13,857 nucleotides of DNA from an uncultured Clostridium sp. (lineage in GTDB: Bacteria; Bacillota; Clostridia; Clostridiales; Clostridiaceae), in the NCBI RefSeq assembly GCF_900769625.1, contig NZ_CAAGHK010000051.1:1-13857 (forward strand), in the 5' to 3' direction. Of the stretch, positions 1 to 5,472 are shown piece by piece; the stretch's first letter is position 1, and each line of letters begins with the position of its first letter. The translations under genes and the position numbers were made by a program. The notes below the pieces were generated by a model. It was not told the origin of the DNA, searched no databases, and was given only the letters and a program-made list of their open reading frames with translations.

Positions 1-14
1 TATGATTAAAAATG

Positions 15-40
15 AGGAGTCAACCTGTTTGTTGGCTCCT
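15..40. terminator. Hairpin terminator at left edge
   Basis: Ten-base arms AGGAGTCAAC (15-24) and GTTGGCTCCT (31-40) pair around a 6-base loop with one wobble or mismatch. On the minus strand the stem is followed by TCATTTTT, on the plus strand only by TTT. It could therefore end the minus-strand giant RNA transcript (234-796), or a gene lying left of the window. Direction is not settled. Confidence 0.6.
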
Positions 41-233
41 TTAAAATATATATTAATTCTTCTTTTCTTTGAATACGCCTTTTTCTGAAGCGCTTACATT
101 TTAATTGTTATAACTCTTTATGGGGCTAATATAATAAATACATTTCTTTATTTTACAGTATATCTACTATCAATATTACCTTATTTACTATAACTGCTAT
201 ATCCATATTAGATAATATTATTTTATATTTTTT

Positions 234-796
234 GGGGCCCTTAATCCAACACCTAAAAGAAGTGCATGTTATTACCTAGTATTTCTAAGGCAAAAAAGGT
301 TTCTTAAAATGAACCGAACCCTTTTTAACCTAAGAAATTCTACAGATTAAACATTTCTCTTTCAGGTAACCGTTGGGGGCCAATGCTCTTTTCCAGTAAA
401 ACTTTCATATCATAAACTACTAACTAGTTCTTTTCTTTTAAGACTTTTTGCTCATAGTCTATTTTATTGTCTTTTAACTATTTTTAATCAAAACCTTCAC
501 CGCACCTTGTCCTTGCTACAAAAAGTAGACAGGCAGCCTTGCTCCTCCACTTTTTGCAGCAGGGACACTTTTGGTAATATTTCCTTAGTTGCTAATTAGA
601 GGACAGGAAGCCCTTCTAGTCCTCATTAGCAGCAGTAAATATCACCAAAAGACGGTGCTAAGGGGGGACAGGCAATCAGCATTAACAAAAATGTACAGGT
701 AGCCTTACTAGTACCTTTTTGTCAATTGCTAGAAAGCTAGTCCCCCCTTGCAATTACTTTTCACGTTACAGTCCCACTGCTCATGGGACAGAGCGG
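234..796 (-). ncRNA. Large structured RNA copy 1 (ROOL-like)
   Basis: About 563 nt with no credible reading frame, read on the minus strand. The 5' end has CTCTGTC followed by a hairpin (GTCCCA/TGGGAC, 771-789) and GACTG. A 10-bp helix pairs 740-749 with 660-669 (GGGGGGAC/GTCCCCCC type). Several hairpins share one internal-loop design (693-714, 601-622, 525-550). A 16-base tract (475-490) is identical to copy 2. The 3' domain is closed by GGCCC/GGGCC and CCAAC/GTTGG (372-381 with 236-250) and contains helix AAAAAGG/CCTTTTT (320-326 with 293-299) with loop TTCATTTTAAGA. Copy 2 keeps these helices with different bases, which is direct evidence of selected RNA structure. The 5' end lies only 28 bases past the stop of the gene at 825-1046, so it may be processed from that transcript or have its own promoter. 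The ROOL class (about 580 nt on average, found in Firmicute prophages and plasmids) is the best fit by size and context. GOLLD is an alternative. I cannot confirm the class from sequence alone. Confidence 0.75.
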
Positions 797-824
797 AAAT
801 TTTTTTCAAAAATTAAATTTAAAT

Positions 825-1046
825 TCATTTTATATACTGTTTCAGCCACTCTGGCATGTTAGGATCATCGATTTCCCAAGCTATTTCGATGTGCTCATCT
901 TCGTTCCAGTTATTTTCATCACCATCAAAGAACTTTTGCCTGTGGCACTTGTACTTAACAACTTCGTTTCCTTCAAGTCTATACTCGTTCCAATAATAAT
1001 TCTGCTTACCATGACCCTTCCATTCGTTAGTGGTATAAATTACCAT
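825..1046 (-). CDS. Small conserved-looking protein of unknown function, 73 aa
   Basis: I do not recognise a named family. The protein is acidic and rich in Trp, Asn and Asp (KGHGKQNYYWNEYR near the N-terminus, FFDGDENNWNEDEHIE in the middle, ending in DPNMPEWLKQYIK). The composition looks like a folded small cytoplasmic protein with no signal or membrane segment. The ATG at 1046 is preferred because AAGGGG (1061-1056) sits 9 bases before it. An earlier in-frame ATG at 1052 and GTG at 1055 overlap or abut that ribosome site. The gene lies between the two inverted giant RNAs and reads toward copy 1, so the two may share a transcript. It is the only plausible protein gene in the first 2.7 kb. 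Confidence 0.7.
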   Translation of the reverse strand: MVIYTTNEWKGHGKQNYYWNEYRLEGNEVVKYKCHRQKFFDGDENNWNEDEHIEIAWEIDDPNMPEWLKQYIK

Positions 1047-1299
1047 ATCCATCACCCCTTTGTTATTTACAACTTCATATTTATCGGGCAGTTAAAAAAT
1101 AAACTACCTCGCAAAATATTACTAATATTTGTTAATTCATATATTTAATTATATATAAATTACAGTAATATTAAAACAATTTTACTAATTATTTATGTTT
1201 GTATTTCTTCTTTTAAAACCCTGTGTTTTTCAGTGGTTACTCATATTTCCACACTAAAAAAAGACTAATATTTAAGTGTTATACATGTAAAATTAAATC

Positions 1300-1305
1300 T
1301 ATAAT
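1300..1305 (+). promoter_or_regulatory. Candidate -10 box for RNA copy 2
   Basis: TATAAT lies about 16 bases before the first conserved base of RNA copy 2, the right distance for a vegetative -10 element. The -35 is poor: TTATAC at 1279-1284 with a 15-base spacer is the best seen. The rest of 1056-1299 shows nothing but AT-rich sequence. Confidence 0.4.
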
Positions 1306-1320
1306 TTTGTAAAAATTATT

Positions 1321-1865
1321 TCCACTCTGTCCATGTGAGCGTAGCGGTAAGTGGACTGCTAAAGAAAAGTAAAAGCCCCGCCTTAGGCGAGTAAAAAAAT
1401 ATTGCGGAATAAATGACTTTTGGTGTACTAGTTAGGCAACCTGTACCCAAAAGACATTTAAGTAGTAAGATTTTTTTACCTGTCTAAGGTGGACTAGTAG
1501 GACTAGTGTTCTGGAATTGCATATTTTTAGGACTAGTAAGGCTACCTGTCATTAAAATATGTAATGGAGGAATACCTGTCCTACCTGTCCAAAGGGGCGC
1601 AGTTTCGTGATTAAAAATAGTTAGAATTAACATAAATAGATTAGGAGCCAGGGCTTGGGGCAGAGCCCCATTATATATATTTAGAGCTTCCAGCATGGAA
1701 GGTTTCAGATTAAATAATAGCCCCCACCGGGTACCCTAAATAGGACTAGATTAATCCTATTACTATCTTAGGTAATATAAGGCTCGCTTCATTTTAAGAG
1801 ACTTATATTGCCTTAGAGAGTAAAGGTAATATCCTGTACTATTTCGGGTGGTGGATAAGGGCCCC
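1321..1865 (+). ncRNA. Large structured RNA copy 2 (ROOL-like)
   Basis: About 545 nt, same architecture as copy 1 but on the plus strand. The 5' hairpin is GTCCA/TGGAC (1329-1333 with 1352-1356). A long stem pairs CCGCCTTAG (1379-1387) with CTAAGGTGG (1484-1492) and GTAAAAAAAT with ATTTTTTTAC. The hairpin at 1425-1446 has an AGGC loop. A nested stem pairs 1491-1507 with 1574-1590 through two successive UA/CU internal loops and encloses another AGGC hairpin (1530-1550). The tract 1608-1623 is identical to copy 1. A perfect hairpin TGGGGC/GCCCCA follows (1656-1670). The 3' domain is closed by CCACC/GGTGG (1724-1728 with 1850-1854) and GCCC/GGGC. It contains helix AATATAAG/CTTATATT (1774-1781 with 1802-1809) with the conserved TTCATTTTAAGA segment (1788-1799). 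Both helices covary with copy 1. The class assignment to ROOL is inference from length, ornateness and a mobile-element context. Confidence 0.78.
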
Positions 1866-2007
1866 AAAGTATCAATTTTCAGTATACTAGTAGCTTCAAT
1901 AGTAAGAATAATATTAGGAATAACACTTTTAAATAGTAATAGTTACTAACATAATCAATAAAAATAATAATTAAAAATAAAGCAAAACAAAATATTATTA
2001 TAAATAT

Positions 2008-2030
2008 AAAAGGTGCGTTAGCACTTTTGT
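2008..2030 (+). terminator. Candidate terminator after RNA copy 2
   Basis: GTGC/GCAC (2013-2016 with 2021-2024) is flanked by AAAA and TTTT around a GTTA loop, followed by TTTTGTTTT. It lies about 145 bases past the conserved 3' domain of copy 2. The sequence 1866-2007 between them is A-rich and shows nothing else. Confidence 0.5.
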
Positions 2031-2037
2031 TTTAGTT

Positions 2038-2055
2038 GTTTGGCGTAAGCCAAAC
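2038..2055 (+). other. Perfect GTAA-tetraloop hairpin
   Basis: Seven-base arms GTTTGGC and GCCAAAC enclose the GNRA tetraloop GTAA. It lies directly before the conserved 5' start of the third RNA, so it may be its leading hairpin or a second terminator stem for copy 2. It is not followed by a clear T-run. Confidence 0.45.
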
Positions 2056-2057
2056 TT

Positions 2058-2512
2058 CTACTCTGTCAACTTTGAAAAAGTGGACTGCTACTGTCCGTAG
2101 GACTATAATTTAGAGCTTTAAAAAAATTCTTTTATACCTTCAGTGATAATAAATAGTTAAATAGATTTTTATGAAATAAAATAAAGATTAGATTACAAGA
2201 TAATAATAAATGAATTTTTTTAAAGGTTTCCTTTTAAGCGGAATAAGGATTACCTGGAATGAAATATGATTTTTACTTCTTAAGAGGAATACCTACAAAA
2301 AATCTTATTTCATGTAAGGTAATCTTTATGGAGCCAATGGATGATACGAAAAAGAAAAGTTTCATTGAGTAGATAATAAAACTAATGCATCAGAATACAA
2401 AAGCATTAGTGAGTGAAAGAAACGGTATCTTTTAGCATTATGATGCAATGGTTTTATTAAATAGAATTAACATATATAGGTTATGAGCCAGGTTTAAGGG
2501 CAGAGCCCTTTT
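2058..2512 (+). ncRNA. Third, shorter relative of the giant RNAs
   Basis: The start (CTCTGTC, hairpin ACTTT/AAAGT, GGACTGCTA at 2061-2090) matches the 5' end of copy 2. The end (TAGAATTAACAT, GAGCCAGG, then hairpin AAGGGC/GCCCTT at 2462-2510) matches copy 2 at 1622-1670, with compensatory changes in the hairpin. Between them the helices differ: AAGGATTACCT with AGGTAATCTT (2245-2255, 2317-2326), an inner 16-base stem (2259-2274 with 2297-2313), and AATAAAAC...TGCATCA with TGATGCA...GTTTTATT (2375-2392, 2441-2458). The GCCCCC...GGGCCCC 3' domain is absent. The final hairpin is followed by TTTTA and could terminate transcription. This is either a shortened paralogue with a replaced middle domain or a degenerate remnant. 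No reading frame explains the region. Confidence 0.6.
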
Positions 2513-2696
2513 ATATTAAACTATTTTGATGTAATCAAGATTTCCTTAGCTGCCGCAGGCTATAAATTCAAATCTTAATAATTAATTTGTTTATCTATGT
2601 ATAGAAAAATTTAATTTGCAATATTGAATATAGGTAAAAGTATGAGAATGGTTTCTGGATTAGAGATAAATGAATTAAGGATTAAGGTTTCCTTTT

Positions 2697-2750
2697 TAAA
2701 AATAAATCCTCTCTTTTGCAGCTTAACTGCATATGAGAGGATTTATTTTT
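2697..2750. terminator. Bidirectional terminator at Fic gene end
   Basis: AAATAAATCCTCTC and GAGAGGATTTATTT form a long stem with an inner GCAG/CTGC hairpin and T-rich ends on both strands. It sits just past the stop of the minus-strand Fic gene and separates it from the RNA region. Between 2513 and 2696 I see only AT-rich sequence with weak hairpins. Confidence 0.75.
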
Positions 2751-2756
2751 AACACC

Positions 2757-3494
2757 TTAGATTAATTCATTATATTTTTTATAGTTAAATCCATCGAAAA
2801 ACGTTATACATTTTTCTAATATAAACTTTATTACTTCATCAGCTTCTAAAGTTTCATAAAAATCTAGCATTAATTTATTATACTCAACCTTATATCTAGC
2901 TGGTATAGAAAGTACTCCTATATCATTTGATAACAGGATAAGGTTTGATGAAAGTCTAGCTGTTCTCTTATTTCCATCATAAAAGAACTGACAGTAAGAT
3001 AGCCATAGATTAAGTATAATAGCTTTTTCAAGTAAATTATCTATAGAATTTATTTTATCTATATCAGCTTTAAATACTTCCTCTAAATCCTCATAATTAA
3101 TACACTTATATTCAACAGTACCTGCAATTCCAATGTTACCCTTTCTAAAGTCACCTACTATTAATGCCTCATCTTTAGCAACTTTACTATGAATATCACA
3201 AATAACTTCTTTGTTTAACTCTAAAGAATTTGTTCTACTCAAATTAACAACATAATCCCATGATGACTTTATATTTAGTATTTGATTTTGATCACTTAAC
3301 TTATGGCCACCAACAGTAATGCCATCAAGTAATGTTTGTACCTCTGGAAAAGTAAATGGATTATTTTCCAAATTTCCCATATCATAAACAAACTCACTAA
3401 TCATCTGCTTAACATAAGTTAAAATATATCTTTTATCTCCATGTGGTAATTCATCTTTAAATTTATATCTATATCTAGGAATAAATGTATCCAT
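2757..3494 (-). CDS. Fic-fold protein lacking the catalytic histidine, 245 aa
   Basis: Fic domain proteins transfer AMP or other phosphate-containing groups from a nucleotide to a target hydroxyl; the motif is HxFx(D/E)GN(G/K)RxxR. Here the motif at about residues 169-180 reads QFFYDGNKRTAR: the anion-binding DGNKR and final Arg are kept, but Gln replaces the catalytic His. Upstream are LENNPFTFPEVQTLLDG (about 42-58), which resembles the N-terminal part of Firmicute Fic proteins, and GDFRKGNIGIAGT (about 115-127), the usual strand-turn before the core. Length is normal for a single-domain Fic protein. The ATG at 3494 is chosen because GAGGTG ends 6 bases before it; the TTG at 3500 is possible. 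From memory, a clostridial Fic subgroup shares the Gln, so this may be a lineage trait rather than a recent mutation. Classical AMPylation seems unlikely. The gene stands alone between terminators in a mobile element, so a toxin, anti-phage or regulatory role is conceivable but unproven. Confidence 0.85.
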   Translation of the reverse strand: MDTFIPRYRYKFKDELPHGDKRYILTYVKQMISEFVYDMGNLENNPFTFPEVQTLLDGITVGGHKLSDQNQILNIKSSWDYVVNLSRTNSLELNKEVICDIHSKVAKDEALIVGDFRKGNIGIAGTVEYKCINYEDLEEVFKADIDKINSIDNLLEKAIILNLWLSYCQFFYDGNKRTARLSSNLILLSNDIGVLSIPARYKVEYNKLMLDFYETLEADEVIKFILEKCITFFDGFNYKKYNELI

Positions 3495-3535
3495 AGCCAA
3501 CACCTCAAATAAATATTTATTATTTTTCTCTTACT

Positions 3536-3564
3536 ATTATACACCAAGATTATTCTAGCTTAAA
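3536..3564 (-). promoter_or_regulatory. Candidate promoter of the Fic gene
   Basis: On the minus strand TATAAT (3541-3536) is preceded after 17 bases by TTTAAG, a weak -35. It lies about 40 bases upstream of the chosen ATG. The remaining sequence to 3632 shows nothing else. Confidence 0.4.
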
Positions 3565-3632
3565 CAAAAATTGAATTATTGTTAAGCTGAAATTTCATAG
3601 CTAGTATTTATATTGTGACATTCTTCTCAAGG

Positions 3633-3869
3633 TCATAGTGTAAAGCTACTAACAACCTTAGTTGTCTTTTTTATATAATCATCTGCAAGTGCATCAATGC
3701 CATCACAAATAAACTTTAAGCTACAGGTCTCACAGTTCTTAATTATATTTTGGTCCATAAGTGAACACTTAAGCTCATCATTATATGTTGAATTTCTAAT
3801 TGCTAAAGCAATACTTAATCTGTCATAAACTTCTCCCTCTTCAGTAATTTTAATTCTATTAGATATCAT
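3633..3869 (-). CDS. Small Cys-containing protein, 78 aa, unknown
   Basis: I do not recognise a family. The protein has four cysteines. Three lie in NCETCSLKFIC (residues 45-55), a CxxCxxxxxC pattern that could bind zinc or a small iron-sulfur cluster; the fourth is Cys35. No signal peptide or membrane segment is visible. A ribosome site AGGGG lies about 10 bases before the ATG at 3869. It is followed on the same strand by the Fic gene with a 138-base gap and a candidate separate promoter, so co-transcription is uncertain. The small size, context and lone position are typical of accessory genes in clostridial mobile elements. Confidence 0.65.
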   Translation of the reverse strand: MISNRIKITEEGEVYDRLSIALAIRNSTYNDELKCSLMDQNIIKNCETCSLKFICDGIDALADDYIKKTTKVVSSFTL

Positions 3870-3984
3870 AATACCACACCCCTTAAATTTTTCTCATTAA
3901 AGATATATGGTTTAAAAACTAATAATACAAATTTAAAGGATCCTTTTTATAAAAAAACCTCTTAACCTCCGATGTTTCCAGCAT

Positions 3985-4056
3985 ATTCTTATATTCTTCT
4001 ATTCTTTTATATATGACAATATAAGAATATCTATATAACCATTCTTATATTCCCAT
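3985..4056. repeat. 8-bp operator-like repeat array
   Basis: Three tandem octamers begin ATTCTT (ATTCTTAT 3985, ATTCTTCT 3993, ATTCTTTT 4001). An inverted copy ATAAGAAT lies at 4021-4028, a direct copy ATTCTTAT at 4041-4048, and a decayed ATTCCCAT at 4049. The 3985 and 4041 copies are exactly seven 8-bp steps apart. Arrays of 7-10 bp direct and inverted repeats are the usual targets of ribbon-helix-helix proteins. Such a protein appears to be encoded immediately downstream, so this may be its autoregulatory operator or a centromere-like partition site. Confidence 0.55.
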
Positions 4057-4064
4057 ATATATTA
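4053..4064 (+). promoter_or_regulatory. CCATATATATTA box, copy 1
   Basis: The same 12-mer occurs before YvrJ (4578) and DUF1659 (4868). It contains TATATT, which could act as a -10 element, 22 bases before the GTG start at 4086. It overlaps the end of the octamer array, so a bound repressor would cover it. Confidence 0.45.
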
Positions 4065-4085
4065 AATGGGAAGGGAGTGTTTTAA

Positions 4086-4514
4086 GTGAGAAGAAAAAAA
4101 GGGTTAATTATAGATCCAAGCGACATATGTTATGAAGAAGAATGTGAAGAAATAGGTTTTGAAGCACCTGGTGAAATAAAAGGTAACTTAGTAGAAGGCT
4201 TTTCATTTACAAATGAGCCAGTGCAATTTACACATACTGCTCCAGATACAACAGAAAAACCTAAAGTAGAAAAACGAAAATCTAAAAATAATAATGCAGA
4301 TATTTTAGATATGAGAAGACTATCAATAGTAAATGGAGTTACTCCTCCAATAGATGGAGAAAAGCTAGAATATAAAAGATGCTATATGCTAAGATTTTCA
4401 ACACTAAAGAAGCTAGAACAAATCAAAGCCATGCATCCAGATATAGTTTATGTCAGCTCTATAGTAGATATGGCAATCAATCATTACTTCCATTGTCTCT
4501 TTGATAATGAATAA
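4086..4514 (+). CDS. Putative ribbon-helix-helix DNA-binding protein, 142 aa
   Basis: No exact family is recognised. The first 85 residues look disordered: an acidic start (YEEECEEIGFE) and a basic linker (KPKVEKRKSKNNN). The last 45 residues have the pattern of a ribbon-helix-helix fold: a short strand KRCYMLRFS, an amphipathic helix TLKKLEQIKAMHP, a turn, and a second helix VSSIVDMAINHYFHCL. That arrangement is typical of CopG/ParR/omega-type regulators and plasmid partition proteins. The GTG start at 4086 is supported by AAGGGAG (4071-4077) 8 bases upstream. The 8-bp repeat array just upstream is the expected kind of target, so autoregulation or plasmid partition is the likely role. A terminator follows the stop directly, so the gene is a single unit separate from YvrJ. 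Confidence 0.7.
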   Translation: MRRKKGLIIDPSDICYEEECEEIGFEAPGEIKGNLVEGFSFTNEPVQFTHTAPDTTEKPKVEKRKSKNNNADILDMRRLSIVNGVTPPIDGEKLEYKRCYMLRFSTLKKLEQIKAMHPDIVYVSSIVDMAINHYFHCLFDNE

Positions 4515-4543
4515 ATCAGTATGAAAACTTACTGATTTTTTTT
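4513..4543 (+). terminator. Terminator after the RHH-like gene
   Basis: Nine-base arms AAATCAGTA and TACTGATTT with an 8-base loop, followed by a run of T to 4542. The stem overlaps the stop codon of the gene at 4086-4514. Confidence 0.85.
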
Positions 4544-4577
4544 ATAAACAAATAACCTATAACTCCATGCTTCAAAA

Positions 4578-4589
4578 CCATATATATTA
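4578..4589 (+). promoter_or_regulatory. CCATATATATTA box, copy 2
   Basis: Part of a 15-base AAACCATATATATTA stretch shared exactly with copy 3. It ends 15 bases before the YvrJ ATG and just before GGAGGTGAT. Because a terminator lies upstream, YvrJ needs its own promoter, and TATATT here is the best -10 candidate. Confidence 0.5.
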
Positions 4590-4604
4590 TTTGGAGGTGA
4601 TATC

Positions 4605-4790
4605 ATGGAAAATTTAGATCTTATATCATTAATAGGCAGTACTGGCTTCCCAATAGCTATTACAGCCTATCTATTGATTAGACTAGAAAAGCAACTTACT
4701 TCACTATCAAATAGTATAAATACATTAAATACCATTGTTTCAGTAAAATTAGGTGCTGTTGTAAAAGATGAAAAAGACAAAGTTGCATAA
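4605..4790 (+). CDS. YvrJ family small membrane protein, 61 aa
   Basis: The pattern matches the YvrJ family: a short N-terminus (MENLDLISLIGSTG), one hydrophobic segment (FPIAITAYLLIR, about residues 16-27) and an amphipathic helix beginning RLEKQLTSLSNSI. A charged tail ends KDEKDKVA. Such proteins are likely single-pass membrane proteins with a cytoplasmic coil. Their biochemical role is not established, although in Bacillus subtilis yvrJ neighbours the yvrI/yvrHa sigma system. GGAGGTGAT sits 5 bases before the ATG. Its own terminator follows, so each member of the YvrJ/DUF1659/DUF2922 set is partly autonomous. These three families commonly travel together in clostridial and bacillal genomes. 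Confidence 0.88.
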   Translation: MENLDLISLIGSTGFPIAITAYLLIRLEKQLTSLSNSINTLNTIVSVKLGAVVKDEKDKVA

Positions 4791-4793
4791 TAT

Positions 4794-4830
4794 AAAAAAT
4801 CTGATAGGCCAAAAGTTTATCAGATTTTTT
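4794..4830 (+). terminator. Terminator after YvrJ
   Basis: AAAAAATCTGATA pairs with TATCAGATTTTTT around an 11-base loop, with T6 at the end. It begins four bases after the YvrJ stop. Confidence 0.88.
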
Positions 4831-4848
4831 ATATTTTAGTATTAATTT

Positions 4849-4879
4849 TTGATTTTTTCTTTTTAAACCATATATATTA
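4849..4879 (+). promoter_or_regulatory. Promoter candidate with CCATATATATTA box, copy 3
   Basis: TTGATT (4849-4854) and TATATT (4873-4878) are 18 bases apart and could form a vegetative promoter. The -10 lies inside AAACCATATATATTA (4865-4879), identical to the stretch before YvrJ. It would drive the DUF1659 and DUF2922 genes, which lie past the YvrJ terminator. Confidence 0.5.
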
Positions 4880-4907
4880 AATACCAAGCTACAAGGAGGT
4901 GAATAAC

Positions 4908-5135
4908 ATGGCAATTTCAAAAGAATTAATGACAACTACTTTAAGTATTGAAGTAGAAAGCGGTGTTGATAATAAGGGTAATATATCATACAAGAAAAAG
5001 AATTTTTCAGGTATTAAAGGAGACGCTACACCAGAAGCTCTAGCAACAGTTGCAGATGCAATTAAATTAGTGTTAGCTAATAAAACTAGATACACCTTAG
5101 TAAATGAAATCTCTATGCTAGAAGACAATGCTTAG
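4908..5135 (+). CDS. DUF1659 family protein, 75 aa
   Basis: The sequence has the DUF1659 layout: MAISKELMTTTLSIEVESG at the start, then KKKNFSGIKGDATPEALATVADAI, a Thr/Ser-rich beta half followed by a helix (about residues 43-58), ending YTLVNEISMLED. The family is small, cytoplasmic and without known biochemical role. The ATG at 4908 is preferred: AAGGAGG (4893-4899) is 8 bases upstream, whereas a GTG at 4899 overlaps that ribosome site. DUF2922 follows 37 bases later without a terminator, so the two form one transcript. The pairing with DUF2922 and YvrJ is the standard neighbourhood. Confidence 0.9.
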   Translation: MAISKELMTTTLSIEVESGVDNKGNISYKKKNFSGIKGDATPEALATVADAIKLVLANKTRYTLVNEISMLEDNA

Positions 5136-5172
5136 CTTATTAATCCAAATCTTATAGAAAGGAGGAAAAACC

Positions 5173-5391
5173 ATGGAATACTCATTACAAATGGTCTTTT
5201 TATGTGAGAGTGGTGAAAAGAGTTCAATTACAATTTCTGATGTAAAACCTGGACTTACAAACTCAGATGTAATAGCACTAATGGACACTATTATCGCAAG
5301 TAATGTCTTTGAAACAAGTAAAGGTGCATTAATTAGTAAATACAGCGCTCAAGTTGTACAAAGAGAAGTTACAAAATGGGATCTTAACTAG
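5173..5391 (+). CDS. DUF2922 family protein, 72 aa
   Basis: Matches the DUF2922 pattern: an N-terminal strand (MEYSLQMVFLC), then SSITISDVKPGLTNSDVIALMDTIIASNVFE, and an end that returns to a beta strand (AQVVQREVTKWDLN). In this family the conserved Pro-Gly and the Asp-x-Val-x-x-Leu-Met-Asp helix precede a Phe/Thr-Ser turn, all seen here. It probably folds like its DUF1659 partner, as a small alpha/beta protein. Function is unknown. GGAGG lies about 8 bases before the ATG. It is the last gene of the DUF1659-DUF2922 transcript. Confidence 0.9.
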   Translation: MEYSLQMVFLCESGEKSSITISDVKPGLTNSDVIALMDTIIASNVFETSKGALISKYSAQVVQREVTKWDLN

Positions 5392-5393
5392 TC

Positions 5394-5427
5394 AAAAGGC
5401 ATTGGATTTGAAATCCAATGCCTTTTT
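5394..5427. terminator. Bidirectional terminator between DUF2922 and EcsC
   Basis: AAAAGGCATTGGATTT and AAATCCAATGCCTTTTT form a near-perfect stem with T-runs on both strands. It serves the plus-strand DUF2922 gene and the convergent minus-strand EcsC gene. Confidence 0.9.
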
Positions 5428-5472
5428 GTAACTCAAAGAATTTTATATTTTGCTAATTAAATTCAGTATATT

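Noticed and set aside
783..1148. Open frame of 121 codons on the plus strand
   Set aside because: It is antisense to the better-supported 73-codon gene at 825-1046, runs into RNA copy 1, and its hydrophobic product reflects AT-rich antisense reading.
1484..1696. Open frame of 70 codons on the minus strand
   Set aside because: It lies wholly within structured RNA copy 2, has no ribosome site, and its sequence is explained by conserved RNA helices.
234..1865. Inverted pair as ends of a transposon or a self-splicing intron
   Set aside because: No transposase or reverse transcriptase lies between them, and copies differ with base-pair compensation, unlike terminal repeats. No group II domain V/VI or group I core was recognised.
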